A stretch of DNA of 64,000 bases from DAHUXT01 sp036273675. GTDB lineage: Bacteria > Chloroflexota > Ktedonobacteria > Ktedonobacterales > JADMIN01. The translations under genes were made by a program, and so were the position numbers. The notes below the pieces were generated by a model, which ran no database searches, was not told where the DNA came from, and saw only the letters and a program-made list of their open reading frames with translations. The DNA is taken from NCBI GenBank assembly GCA_036273675.1, contig DASUHD010000154.1, positions 7,193 through 71,192 on the forward strand, written 5' to 3'. Positions 57,064-64,000 of the stretch are shown here, piece after piece (the stretch's first letter is position 1; every line of letters starts with the position of its first letter).

Positions 57064-59046
57064 TTAGCGCAGGCCGTTGAGGCGGCGCTCGGCGTCTTCA
57101 ATCGAGATGCTGCCGGTGCGCAACTGCTCCAGGATGGAGCGGCGCTCGGCCTCGCGGTCAGCCTGAGACATGCCCGAGAAGCCAAAGTCATCGCCCGTGT
57201 CGTCCTGCTCGATGCGCACGCGCTGCGCCGATGGGCGCGACGATCCACCGGACGGGGCATCGCTGGACTTGCGGCCCTCCCAGTCGCGTCGCATCGAGCC
57301 GAAGGCGTCTTCCAGGTCGCCCATGGCGCGCTCGATAGTCGAGCGCACTTCGCGGCCAATCGCCTGCCAGTCGGTGTCGCGGGCCTTCTGCGCCGCCTTC
57401 TCGGCATAGCGCGAGGCCTGCTCAGAGGCGCGGCGGGCGACCTGCTCGGCCTTCTCGCGCAGCTCGTTCAGCTTGGCCTCATATTCGCCGTAGGTGCGCG
57501 GACCGTGGCCACGCTCCCACTCGAAGCCAAAGTCGCGCGAGCCAGCGCCCGCATCCTCGGCGGTCTCGTCATCGGTGTACGGACCCTGGAAGTAGAGTCC
57601 GGCGCGATCTGGCCCGCGATCTACGCGCACACGGAACTTATGCTTGCCAAACGCGCCTTCGTAAGTCTTCGTCGAGGAATCGTCCTGCCCGTCGCCACTC
57701 TTCTGCGTATCGTCGCTCATCGTATCTGCCCTTTCATATCGGTCTGTGGAGACGATTGTGATATCGCCACCGCTGCGTAGAGTGACGGTCGCGTCGCCGC
57801 GCCCCAGCACCCCAACCAGATTGCGTCGCCGCCCGCGTTCCACCGTCAGCGGCAACCGTGTCCGAACTTCGCCACCAAGCGCCTGCGCCACAAATTTCGC
57901 GTTGACCTCGCCGCGCGTGCGCAGAGTAATATCACCGCCCGCGGAGATGGTATATTCCGCGGCTCCCAGCTCGGTCTCCAGAGTGGCGTCGCCGCCGACC
58001 TGGCCGATTAACAGGCCACCCGGCGCGTGGGTCACCGAGAGATCGCCGCTGACGACGTTGACGCGAATCCGGCCCTGCACACGCCGCAACGCGCTATCGC
58101 CGCTGACGACGTTGACCTCCAGCGAGCCGCTGATGGAATGAATCTCCAGATCGCCGCCAACCACGCCGATGCCAGCCTCTTGCACATCCACCAGTTTCGC
58201 GTCGCCCCCCACCGCGTCGGTAAAGACGCCCCCGGCGCAGTGTTCGATATCGAGGTCGCCACCGATCGCGCCATCCAGTATGGCCGACCGGCAGTTCTCG
58301 ATATGGACATCGCCGCTTACGCCTTCGCGTACCTCCAGTCCCTGTACGTTGCGCACGTCGAGGTCGCCACGCACCCCGCCGAGCAGCGGCGCCCCAGAGA
58401 AATCCTCGATACGCGCATCGCCGCTGGTCTCGCGCACCCGGAGGTCCTCGCCGCGGCTTGCGCGCAGATCGCCACCAATATGGGCAATGCGCAGTTGGCT
58501 CACGCTGCCGGTGGTGACATCGCCACCCACCTGCTCGACCTGGAGCAGACCATCGAAGCGTGAGGCGTGCAGGTCACCGTCTATGCTACGCACGATCACC
58601 TCGAAGCCATCGGGCGCCCAAAGCTCCGCGCCATCATACAGGCGCGAGATGCGTACGACGCCGTCTGGCTGGACCACGGGGTCATCGCCGGGTTCGCCAT
58701 GGGTGTCGACCACCACCTCGCTGCCGCCACCGCGCACGGAGAAATCGCCCCTGACGACCGAGATTTCGATGCGTCCCGCAGGCTCATTTGGTTCAGCCGA
58801 TCCGGCCTGGGCCGATTGTTTGCCTGAATCTTTTGTATCGTCCGTGTCAGTCACCGAGTTTCCCTCGACATGCGTCCCCTCCGCGTCTGGTTCGAGTGGA
58901 GGTGGCGGAGCGCTACTGGCGTCATTGGCTTCCGCGCTATTGTTTACGCTGTCGCCGTCGCTGGGTTGCGCCCCCTGCGCAGACGCCTCAGGGGTCTGCT
59001 CTGGTGTCTGATCGCCCGCCGGGGCGTGGCCATGCTCTTCGTCCAT
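57064..59046 (-). CDS. DUF4097-like beta-repeat protein with SHOCT-like C-terminal motif
   Basis: This 660-aa protein starts at ATG 59046 with AAGGAG 8 bases upstream. Residues about 1-85 are acidic and low complexity. Then about 300 residues carry a repeating GGD(L/V/I) pattern every 20-25 residues (VGGDVTTGSV, IGGDLRASR, VRGDLDVRNV, VSGDVHIEN, IGGDLDIEH, VGGDAKLVD), as in DUF4097-type putative adhesins or YvlB. A linker with coiled-coil sequence follows, and the end is REAERRSILEQLRTGSISIEDAERRLNGLR, a SHOCT-like motif. No membrane helix. It follows the DUF2089 gene by 97 bp in one operon. Confidence 0.85.
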   Translation of the reverse strand: MDEEHGHAPAGDQTPEQTPEASAQGAQPSDGDSVNNSAEANDASSAPPPPLEPDAEGTHVEGNSVTDTDDTKDSGKQSAQAGSAEPNEPAGRIEISVVRGDFSVRGGGSEVVVDTHGEPGDDPVVQPDGVVRISRLYDGAELWAPDGFEVIVRSIDGDLHASRFDGLLQVEQVGGDVTTGSVSQLRIAHIGGDLRASRGEDLRVRETSGDARIEDFSGAPLLGGVRGDLDVRNVQGLEVREGVSGDVHIENCRSAILDGAIGGDLDIEHCAGGVFTDAVGGDAKLVDVQEAGIGVVGGDLEIHSISGSLEVNVVSGDSALRRVQGRIRVNVVSGDLSVTHAPGGLLIGQVGGDATLETELGAAEYTISAGGDITLRTRGEVNAKFVAQALGGEVRTRLPLTVERGRRRNLVGVLGRGDATVTLRSGGDITIVSTDRYERADTMSDDTQKSGDGQDDSSTKTYEGAFGKHKFRVRVDRGPDRAGLYFQGPYTDDETAEDAGAGSRDFGFEWERGHGPRTYGEYEAKLNELREKAEQVARRASEQASRYAEKAAQKARDTDWQAIGREVRSTIERAMGDLEDAFGSMRRDWEGRKSSDAPSGGSSRPSAQRVRIEQDDTGDDFGFSGMSQADREAERRSILEQLRTGSISIEDAERRLNGLR

Positions 59047-59143
59047 CGCATCTGCTCCTTGCCCGTGTGGTGTGCGGCCATTGAGCGCCGCCCGCCCCGG
59101 ATTACTTGTCGGTTTCAATGCCGATCTACGCTACATGCCTCGG

Positions 59144-59617
59144 TCAGCCTTCGTCGTCATCCTCGTCGCGCACCTCCGCGAGCAGGCGATGGGCCTCCTC
59201 CGTGCTGATCTCTCCCGTCGCCAGACGGCCGAGAATATCGCGGCGGGCATGACGCGGCGCGGTGGTCAGTTTCTCATCACCGCCAAAACCCATCGCTTCC
59301 AGCACGTTGGCAAGGCGCGACTTGACGGTGGGATAGGAGATGCCGAGCATATCCTCGACATCCTTGATAGTGCCACGACAGCGCAGAAATACCTCGACGA
59401 ATTCGAGTTGCTGGTCGTTGAGGCGGGCCAGCCGCCCAAAGCGCTCGTCGGCTTCGCGCCCGGCAGAGGCCACGCCGTTGCGACGCGCGGCTGGCTGGCC
59501 TGTGAGGGCAAGGGCGCCTTCGAGCGCGCTGCCACAACGGTCACAGCTCAGACGTGAGACATACATGGCGTTGCCGCAGACTGGGCATGAGCCATCAACC
59601 TCGTGTGTATGAACCAT
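59144..59617 (-). CDS. DUF2089 putative DNA-binding regulator
   Basis: This 157-aa protein starts at ATG 59617 (AGGAGG 12 bases upstream). The N-terminal zinc ribbon is CPVCGNAMYVSRLSCDRCG. A central helix-turn-helix (LNDQQLEFVEVFLRCRGTIKDVEDMLGISYPTVKSRLANVLEAMG) matches DUF2089. The C-terminus, ILGRLATGEISTEEAHRLLAEVRDEDDDEG, is a SHOCT-like motif also found at the end of the downstream DUF4097-like protein. The pair probably forms a self-regulated envelope-stress unit. Confidence 0.9.
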   Translation of the reverse strand: MVHTHEVDGSCPVCGNAMYVSRLSCDRCGSALEGALALTGQPAARRNGVASAGREADERFGRLARLNDQQLEFVEVFLRCRGTIKDVEDMLGISYPTVKSRLANVLEAMGFGGDEKLTTAPRHARRDILGRLATGEISTEEAHRLLAEVRDEDDDEG

Positions 59618-59729
59618 CGGCGAATCAGTCCTCCTCGCGCCTGACCAGCGTTCCGCGACATAATGCGGAAAATCCTGTACTCGCAGCATCAGGAGCTGCG
59701 CTGTTCGGGTGTGTCTCGTATTGTTCCTT

Positions 59730-59758
59730 ACTGTAGCATTGTAATCAAAGAAAGTCAA
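59730..59758 (-). promoter_or_regulatory. Strong promoter of the DUF2089-DUF4097 operon
   Basis: On the minus strand TTGACT (59758-59753), a 17-bp spacer and TACAGT (59735-59730). Transcription starts about 59723. The start codon is at 59617. Confidence 0.75.
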
Positions 59759-60058
59759 TATCATCTTCAACAAAATTAATGGATGATTAACATGTTTGAT
59801 GTGGCTGTGACGCCACGACCGTGGATTCGTTGGCGGCAAGCGGGCAGATACCTCGGTTCTGGTCGCTCGTCACGACGGCAGAAATGGGCTGGCCCGAATG
59901 CGCCATCGCTAGAAGCTGCGCATGTACAAGGAGAGTTGGTGGTATCTGTGGCCGTTTGTCGTGCGGTTCGTCTTAATTGCTGTGACCAGGGTGGCGCCTG
60001 GCGCCTGCTGGCTCCCAACGGAGCGCGCAGACTTACGCCACAAGTAAGAGGAGACGGC

Positions 60059-60442
60059 ATGAGAACAGCAGCCCGTAAAACGGAACTCTCGCCGCTCGAA
60101 GCAATCGTTGTCGAGGGTACGCTGGGTGACGAGGCGCGCAGGAATGCGCAGAACGGCACCCTCGCTCGCATTCAGCAGCTCACCCGCGAGCGCCAGAAAC
60201 TCTATGCCCGGTCGATTGGTCGTCCCATGCTGGGACCAGCCAACGCCGCACGCATTCGTGCCATCAGCGTCGAGATCGAGATGCTGTGGGAGTTGCTGCG
60301 CCGCGAGCGCGCCACCCGGCGGGTCCAGATCGAGCGCGCCCTCAACGTCGTCAGCGAAGACGGCGACGACGACGAACATCAACGGGCAAGCGATAGTCCC
60401 AGGGAATCCACGGATTCCACAAATTCCACCGACGCAGCCTGA
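60059..60442 (+). CDS. DUF2630-like small protein
   Basis: This 127-aa protein starts at ATG 60059 (AAGAGGAG upstream); an upstream in-frame extension to 59783 has no ribosome site. The core is IQQLTRERQKLYARSIGRPMLGPANAARIRAISVEIEMLWELLRRERATRR, which matches the DUF2630 pattern (helical, WxLLRxRRA). The C-terminus is acidic and Ser/Thr-rich. Function unknown. It is divergent from the DUF2089 operon. Confidence 0.8.
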   Translation: MRTAARKTELSPLEAIVVEGTLGDEARRNAQNGTLARIQQLTRERQKLYARSIGRPMLGPANAARIRAISVEIEMLWELLRRERATRRVQIERALNVVSEDGDDDEHQRASDSPRESTDSTNSTDAA

Positions 60443-60600
60443 TCGCGCACGTAATCGTGCGGGTCATCGCTCGCGTCATCGCTCGCGCCAACCCCACACC
60501 GGCAGACCCCAGCCTTCTGAAAACGCGCATGTTTGCGTGTGCTCATGAGCGCATTACGGGTAGGCCGGTGTTCTGTTTTCCCCACGATGTCAGCTGGTGC

Positions 60601-60627
60601 TATGATGGGATGGAGATAGCGCTATCT
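60601..60627 (+). promoter_or_regulatory. PadR promoter and operator
   Basis: An extended -10 (TGCTATGAT, TATGAT at 60601-60606) is followed at the expected start site by a perfect 14-bp palindrome, AGATAGCGCTATCT (60614-60627). The PadR gene starts at 60643, so this is probably its autoregulatory operator. Confidence 0.65.
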
Positions 60628-60642
60628 GGAGAGGGTCGCCCT

Positions 60643-61257
60643 ATGCCACGCAGCCAGGAATCGGCGGAGTTGACGGAGCTTGAGGATTCATCGGTGGCAG
60701 GCGCCGCCAGCGGCCGGGGAACGCTGCACTATATTATCCTCGGGCTGCTCGGCGCGCACCCCATGTCGGGCTACGACATCAAACGCGCCTTCGACCGCTC
60801 GCTGGCAACCTACTGGAATGCCGGGAACAGCCAGATTTATACGACGCTCAAGACGCTTGCCGCGCGCAAGCTGGTCTCCTCGGAGATCGTCCAGCAGGAG
60901 GGGCGGCCCAACCGGCGCGTCTACTCGCTCACTCTGGCGGGGCGCGGGGCGCTGGATGCCTGGCTGGCGGAGCCAGTGCCGTCGCGCTTCACCAAGGATG
61001 AGTTTCTGACGCGGCTCTTCTTCTGCGGCCAGACGTCAGACGCGATTGCGCTGCGCCATCTGGAGGAGCATGAGGAGGCGCTCCACGCGCAACTGGCCGA
61101 TATGGAGCGGGCGCTGCGCGACTATGGCGACCGCCCGACCCGCCGCCCGCGCCTGTTGCACTATCAGATGCTCGTCCGTGAGTACAAACAGGCGCTGCTC
61201 CAGACCGACCTGGAGGTGACCCGTTCGGCCATTGACCGTCTGCGCCGGGAACGCTAG
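60643..61257 (+). CDS. PadR-family transcriptional regulator
   Basis: This 204-aa protein starts at ATG 60643 (GGAGAGGG upstream); upstream Mets lie in non-coding sequence. The winged helix is LHYIILGLLGAHPMSGYDIKRAFDRSLATYWNAGNSQIYTTLKTLAARKLV, followed by the wing EGRPNRRVYSLTLAGRGALDAWL. The C-terminal helical dimerisation domain (Vir_act_alpha_C) has FLTRLFFCGQTSDAIALRHLEEHEEAL. PadR proteins sense small phenolic or drug ligands. Its stop overlaps the SHOCT gene's stop in CTAG. The neighbouring envelope genes may be targets. Confidence 0.95.
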   Translation: MPRSQESAELTELEDSSVAGAASGRGTLHYIILGLLGAHPMSGYDIKRAFDRSLATYWNAGNSQIYTTLKTLAARKLVSSEIVQQEGRPNRRVYSLTLAGRGALDAWLAEPVPSRFTKDEFLTRLFFCGQTSDAIALRHLEEHEEALHAQLADMERALRDYGDRPTRRPRLLHYQMLVREYKQALLQTDLEVTRSAIDRLRRER

Positions 61258-61655
61258 CTCCAGTCGATGGGGAGATCCGGGCGCGGGCGGAATCGTTCTT
61301 CTTCGCGCGCCTCCCTGTTCATATTCCCCGTATAGTCCTGGTTCAACTGCTCGCGGCCGCTGCTGTTCAGGCGGTCGAGCATGGCGTCGAAGGTGTCCTC
61401 ATCGATCTCGCCCCGCGCATACCGCTGGCGCAGCGTCTCCACCGCGGATGGGGGTCCGCCCGAGGTTGCGGGTAGCCAGCCGCCGAGCCGGCCGAAGAAG
61501 CTGTGGCGGGCCGACCAGAGTAAGAGCGCCAGTACGGCCAGCAAGGGCAGCACAAACAGCAGCAGCGGCAGCGCAAGCGAGGCAAACCCCAGCCAGCCGC
61601 CATGCCAGACGCCAAATCCATCGGGTGGGTGGTGATAAAAGTGATACGGGCGCAT
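61254..61655 (-). CDS. SHOCT-domain membrane protein
   Basis: This 133-aa protein starts at ATG 61655 (GAGGAG upstream). The His/Gly/Trp-rich N-terminus (YHFYHHPPDGFGVWHGGW) is followed by one membrane helix (LALPLLLFVLPLLAVLALLLW). A SHOCT motif (ETLRQRYARGEIDEDTFDAMLDRL) and a polar tail complete it. The histidines could bind metal. Its stop shares CTAG with the PadR gene. It runs in the same direction as, and lies 164 bp downstream of, the histidine kinase gene. Confidence 0.85.
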   Translation of the reverse strand: MRPYHFYHHPPDGFGVWHGGWLGFASLALPLLLFVLPLLAVLALLLWSARHSFFGRLGGWLPATSGGPPSAVETLRQRYARGEIDEDTFDAMLDRLNSSGREQLNQDYTGNMNREAREEERFRPRPDLPIDWS

Positions 61656-61818
61656 GTGTTCGTCACGCTCCTCAGGCTCATCTCGACTCAGAGGATCGTT
61701 GCGGGCCGCCTGGCGCTGAGTCGTCCGCGAGGCGGTTGTCGTGGGAACGTATCACGTGAAAATTGAAAAACCATGAGAATCGCATCGTGGAGCGCTCATC
61801 CATGTGTTCGCTCTGGCG

Positions 61819-63303
61819 TCAGGCGTGCTGTTCCGCCTCATGTGTGGCATTTGTGGCATCGGCGGTGGTAGCAGTCGCGTCAGGCTCAGGCGCGCCGTTT
61901 GTGTGATCGGTGGGCGTGATGACTGGTATCAGCAGGATGGCGGTGGTTCCCTCGCCCGGCGCGCTTTCCAGGTCCAGCGAGCCGTGATGCAGCGCGAGGA
62001 TGCCTCGCACTACTGAGAGACCGAGGCCAGCGCCCCCGGCGGCGCGCGCGCGCGCCTTGTCGGGCCGATAGAAACGCTGGCCCAGCAGCGGCAGATGTTC
62101 GGCGGCGATGCCGGGGCCAGTATCGTGGACGGCGAGCGTCGCCAGTTCGCCCTCGCGGCTGGTGGAGAGCGTGATCTCGCTGCCGCTGCCCGCGTATTTG
62201 AGCGCGTTATCCACCAGCGCGAGCGTCGCCTGCGCCAGCAGTTGTGGGTCGCCCAGCACCGCGACGCTGGCTAGCTGGCCCAGCCGGATGGTGATGCCGC
62301 GCTCACGAGCCAGCGCATCTACTCGGTGGGCGGCGTCGGTGGCGATGGTCGCCAGATCGACGACATCAGGCTCCAGCCGCATCGCGCCGCTATCGAGCCG
62401 GGCGAGCGTGAGCAGGTTATTGGCGATGGCCGAGAGATGCTCGGTCTCGCCGACGATATCTTCGAGCAGCGCGGCATCGTCTGGATCGAACCGGGCGCGC
62501 CCGCGCAACAGCACCTCGGCGTCGGCGCGGAGCAATGTCAGCGGCGTGCGTAGCTCGTGCGAGGCGTCGGCGATAAACGTCTGCTGGCGCTCGAAGGCCA
62601 ATCGCGCTGGGGCAAGCGCTCGTTCGGCCAGGAAGAAGCCGCCTATGGTCGCGCCGAGCAATTCCAGCGGGCCGAGGATGAGCAGCAGATGGAGCAAGGC
62701 ATCCATGGCGTTGAGCTGGCCCTGTGTTAGCACGCCCACCTGAATGACGCCAAGTGCTTGATGCGTATCGGGATCGCGCACAACTAGCGCATAGCGACTG
62801 ACCGCGCCAAGATCATATCCGCCAACATTGCCGCCATCGATCACATCGCTCTCAGAGCCATTTTTGAGCACACTCCGCGCAAGCGAGGGATCGAGAAAAC
62901 CAGGCGCCTGATTGACGGGTCCCCGAGCGCCAAGGAATGAGGCTCCGGTATCATAGCAGGCCACAAACAAGCTGTCACCACTATCGCCGGGATGGTTGAA
63001 TCCAGGGAAGCAGGGTGGGCCAAGTCGCTGCCAGGTGGCCGCGTAGCCGCTGGCCGCACTGGACAGTCCGCTGTTGACTGGCCCCATCACCGTCTGCCAC
63101 ATGGCAAAGTAGAGCAGTCCGCTCGCCACCAGCAGCACGACGGCCAGTACCGAGGCGTAGAGCAGTGTCAGCCGCAGCCGTATGCGCCGGTACATCGCGG
63201 CGGATGGGGCGTCGGTTGCCGTGCGTCTACCGGACGAGAGCCGGTTGCGTAGTGCGTCGTAGCCGGCCGCGATGCGTTGTGACAGGGAATGTTGCGAGAG
63301 CAT
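61819..63303 (-). CDS. Sensor histidine kinase
   Basis: This 494-aa protein starts at ATG 63303, one base after the response regulator's TGA (TGATATG). The cytoplasmic N-terminus (about 40 aa) is followed by a membrane helix (LTLLYASVLAVVLLVASGLLYFAMW). An extracytoplasmic sensor domain of about 140 residues has a CFPGF...ACYD Cys pair. A second helix pair (LLHLLLILGPLELLGATIGGFFL) precedes the catalytic core: H249 in DASHELRTPL, the N box DNALKYA, DTGPGIA and GLGLSVVRGI. It phosphorylates the adjacent OmpR-type regulator. Confidence 0.95.
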   Translation of the reverse strand: MLSQHSLSQRIAAGYDALRNRLSSGRRTATDAPSAAMYRRIRLRLTLLYASVLAVVLLVASGLLYFAMWQTVMGPVNSGLSSAASGYAATWQRLGPPCFPGFNHPGDSGDSLFVACYDTGASFLGARGPVNQAPGFLDPSLARSVLKNGSESDVIDGGNVGGYDLGAVSRYALVVRDPDTHQALGVIQVGVLTQGQLNAMDALLHLLLILGPLELLGATIGGFFLAERALAPARLAFERQQTFIADASHELRTPLTLLRADAEVLLRGRARFDPDDAALLEDIVGETEHLSAIANNLLTLARLDSGAMRLEPDVVDLATIATDAAHRVDALARERGITIRLGQLASVAVLGDPQLLAQATLALVDNALKYAGSGSEITLSTSREGELATLAVHDTGPGIAAEHLPLLGQRFYRPDKARARAAGGAGLGLSVVRGILALHHGSLDLESAPGEGTTAILLIPVITPTDHTNGAPEPDATATTADATNATHEAEQHA

Positions 63304-63304
63304 A

Positions 63305-63979
63305 TCACGGTTCAATCTTGTAGCCAACCCCGCGCATCGTCTTGAGCATGGGGTGCGAGAATCCCCGGTCGATCTTGTCGCGGAGATAGTGAACGTATAT
63401 GTCTACCACGTTCGAGAGCGCCTCGCTATCGTACTGCCAGACATGATCGATAATCTGCGTCCGCGTGAGTACCTGACCGGGATGCCGCATAAGGTATTCC
63501 AGCAGGGCAAACTCTTTGGCGGTCAGCTCGATCATCTTGCCGTCGCGGGTCGCCTCGCGGCGCATGAGGTCGAGCGAGAGATTGCCCACCTGAAGTTGCT
63601 TGACCTCGGTGATGGCGCGGCCCCGGCGCAAAAGCGCATCTACGCGCGCCAGCAGCTCTTCCATCGCGAACGGCTTGACCAGATAGTCGTCGGCGCCCAT
63701 GCGCAGCCCCGCCACACGGTCTTCCACCGCGCCGCGCGCCGTCAGCATCAGGATGGCCGACGATATCTTCTGCGCCCGCACCTCTCGACAGATGTCCAGC
63801 CCGTTGTACTCGCCGGGCAGCATCAGATCAAGGATAATCAGGTCGTAGGCGCCACGCAGCGCGAGATTCAGGCCGTTGTCGCCATCGTTCGCCACATCCA
63901 CCACGTGGCGCTCCTCGCCGAGGACACGCGCCACCAGCCGCGCCAATCGCTGTTCGTCTTCCACCACAAGAATATGCAT
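63305..63979 (-). CDS. OmpR/PhoB-family response regulator
   Basis: This 224-aa protein starts at ATG 63979 with GGAG upstream. The receiver domain has the acidic pair (VVEDE), the phosphoacceptor Asp51 in ILDLMLPG, and the Lys in DYLVKPFAMEELLARVDALLRR. The C-terminal winged helix is LTAKEFALLEYLMRHPGQVLTRTQIIDHVW, with YLRDKIDRGFSHPMLKTMRGVGYKIEP at the end. It is the first gene of a two-component operon with the kinase. The target genes are not identified. Confidence 0.97.
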   Translation of the reverse strand: MHILVVEDEQRLARLVARVLGEERHVVDVANDGDNGLNLALRGAYDLIILDLMLPGEYNGLDICREVRAQKISSAILMLTARGAVEDRVAGLRMGADDYLVKPFAMEELLARVDALLRRGRAITEVKQLQVGNLSLDLMRREATRDGKMIELTAKEFALLEYLMRHPGQVLTRTQIIDHVWQYDSEALSNVVDIYVHYLRDKIDRGFSHPMLKTMRGVGYKIEP

Positions 63980-64000
63980 ACACCGTCTCCGTGAGATTCC

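Noticed and set aside
1..64000. tRNA or rRNA genes, insertion sequences, prophage or integrase
   Set aside because: No tRNA-like cloverleaf ends, rRNA motifs, transposase or integrase motifs were seen by reading both strands; a tRNAscan and ISfinder search would be decisive.

Overview
The window is about 64 kb of GC-rich (roughly 60 percent), gene-dense bacterial chromosome. It has no rRNA, tRNA, CRISPR array, insertion sequence or phage gene that I could recognise. The gene mix points to a single-membrane soil-type bacterium, most likely Chloroflexota and perhaps Ktedonobacteria-like: Gram-positive-style lipoproteins, several intramembrane CPBP proteases, an Eis-type acetyltransferase, TM2/DUF2752, DUF2089 with a DUF4097-like partner, F420/LLM oxidoreductase and XRE-MmyB regulator genes. 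The taxonomic call is inference from gene content, since there is no marker gene here.

Layout. 0-14 kb: the 3' part of a Rad50/SMC-like ATPase with a predicted membrane hairpin, a YtcJ-type amidohydrolase, a leftward ferredoxin-like/small protein/M48 protease group, a HAD phosphatase, two lipoproteins, an alpha/beta hydrolase, and a large SF1 helicase with a C-terminal nuclease-like domain. 14-23 kb: mostly membrane proteins, including a TetR gene divergent from three membrane-protein genes, with two identical-architecture operators in the gap, and a large GT-C glycosyltransferase. 23-31 kb: nucleotidyltransferases (NMNAT-like, MocA-like), mannose-6-phosphate isomerase, a thioredoxin/CsoR-family pair facing a cysteine desulfurase across a CsoR-type operator, two tandem TM2 proteins, DUF2752 and an M16 protease.

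32-41 kb: a putative amine or amino-acid catabolic block (class III aminotransferase, saccharopine-dehydrogenase-like protein, aldehyde dehydrogenase) followed by a complete polar amino-acid ABC transporter (ATPase, binding lipoprotein, two permeases). 41-43 kb: an ECF sigma factor translationally coupled (ATGA) to a protein joining an O6-alkylguanine methyltransferase domain to an Ada-type Cys4 domain in the reverse of the E. coli Ada order. I consider this the most interesting system of the window: a possible alkylation-damage sigma switch in which a repair protein replaces the usual anti-sigma factor.

43-57 kb: secreted and envelope proteins (CHAP amidase, CPBP protease, secreted Cys/Trp-rich protein), an MFS exporter behind a possible leader peptide, a methyltransferase, an MBL-rhodanese fusion, and regulators. 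57-64 kb: an envelope-stress-like set with DUF2089 and a DUF4097-like protein under one strong promoter, a DUF2630-like protein, an autoregulated PadR, a SHOCT membrane protein and a response regulator/histidine kinase pair. Three proteins in this stretch end in, or carry, a similar SHOCT-like amphipathic motif.
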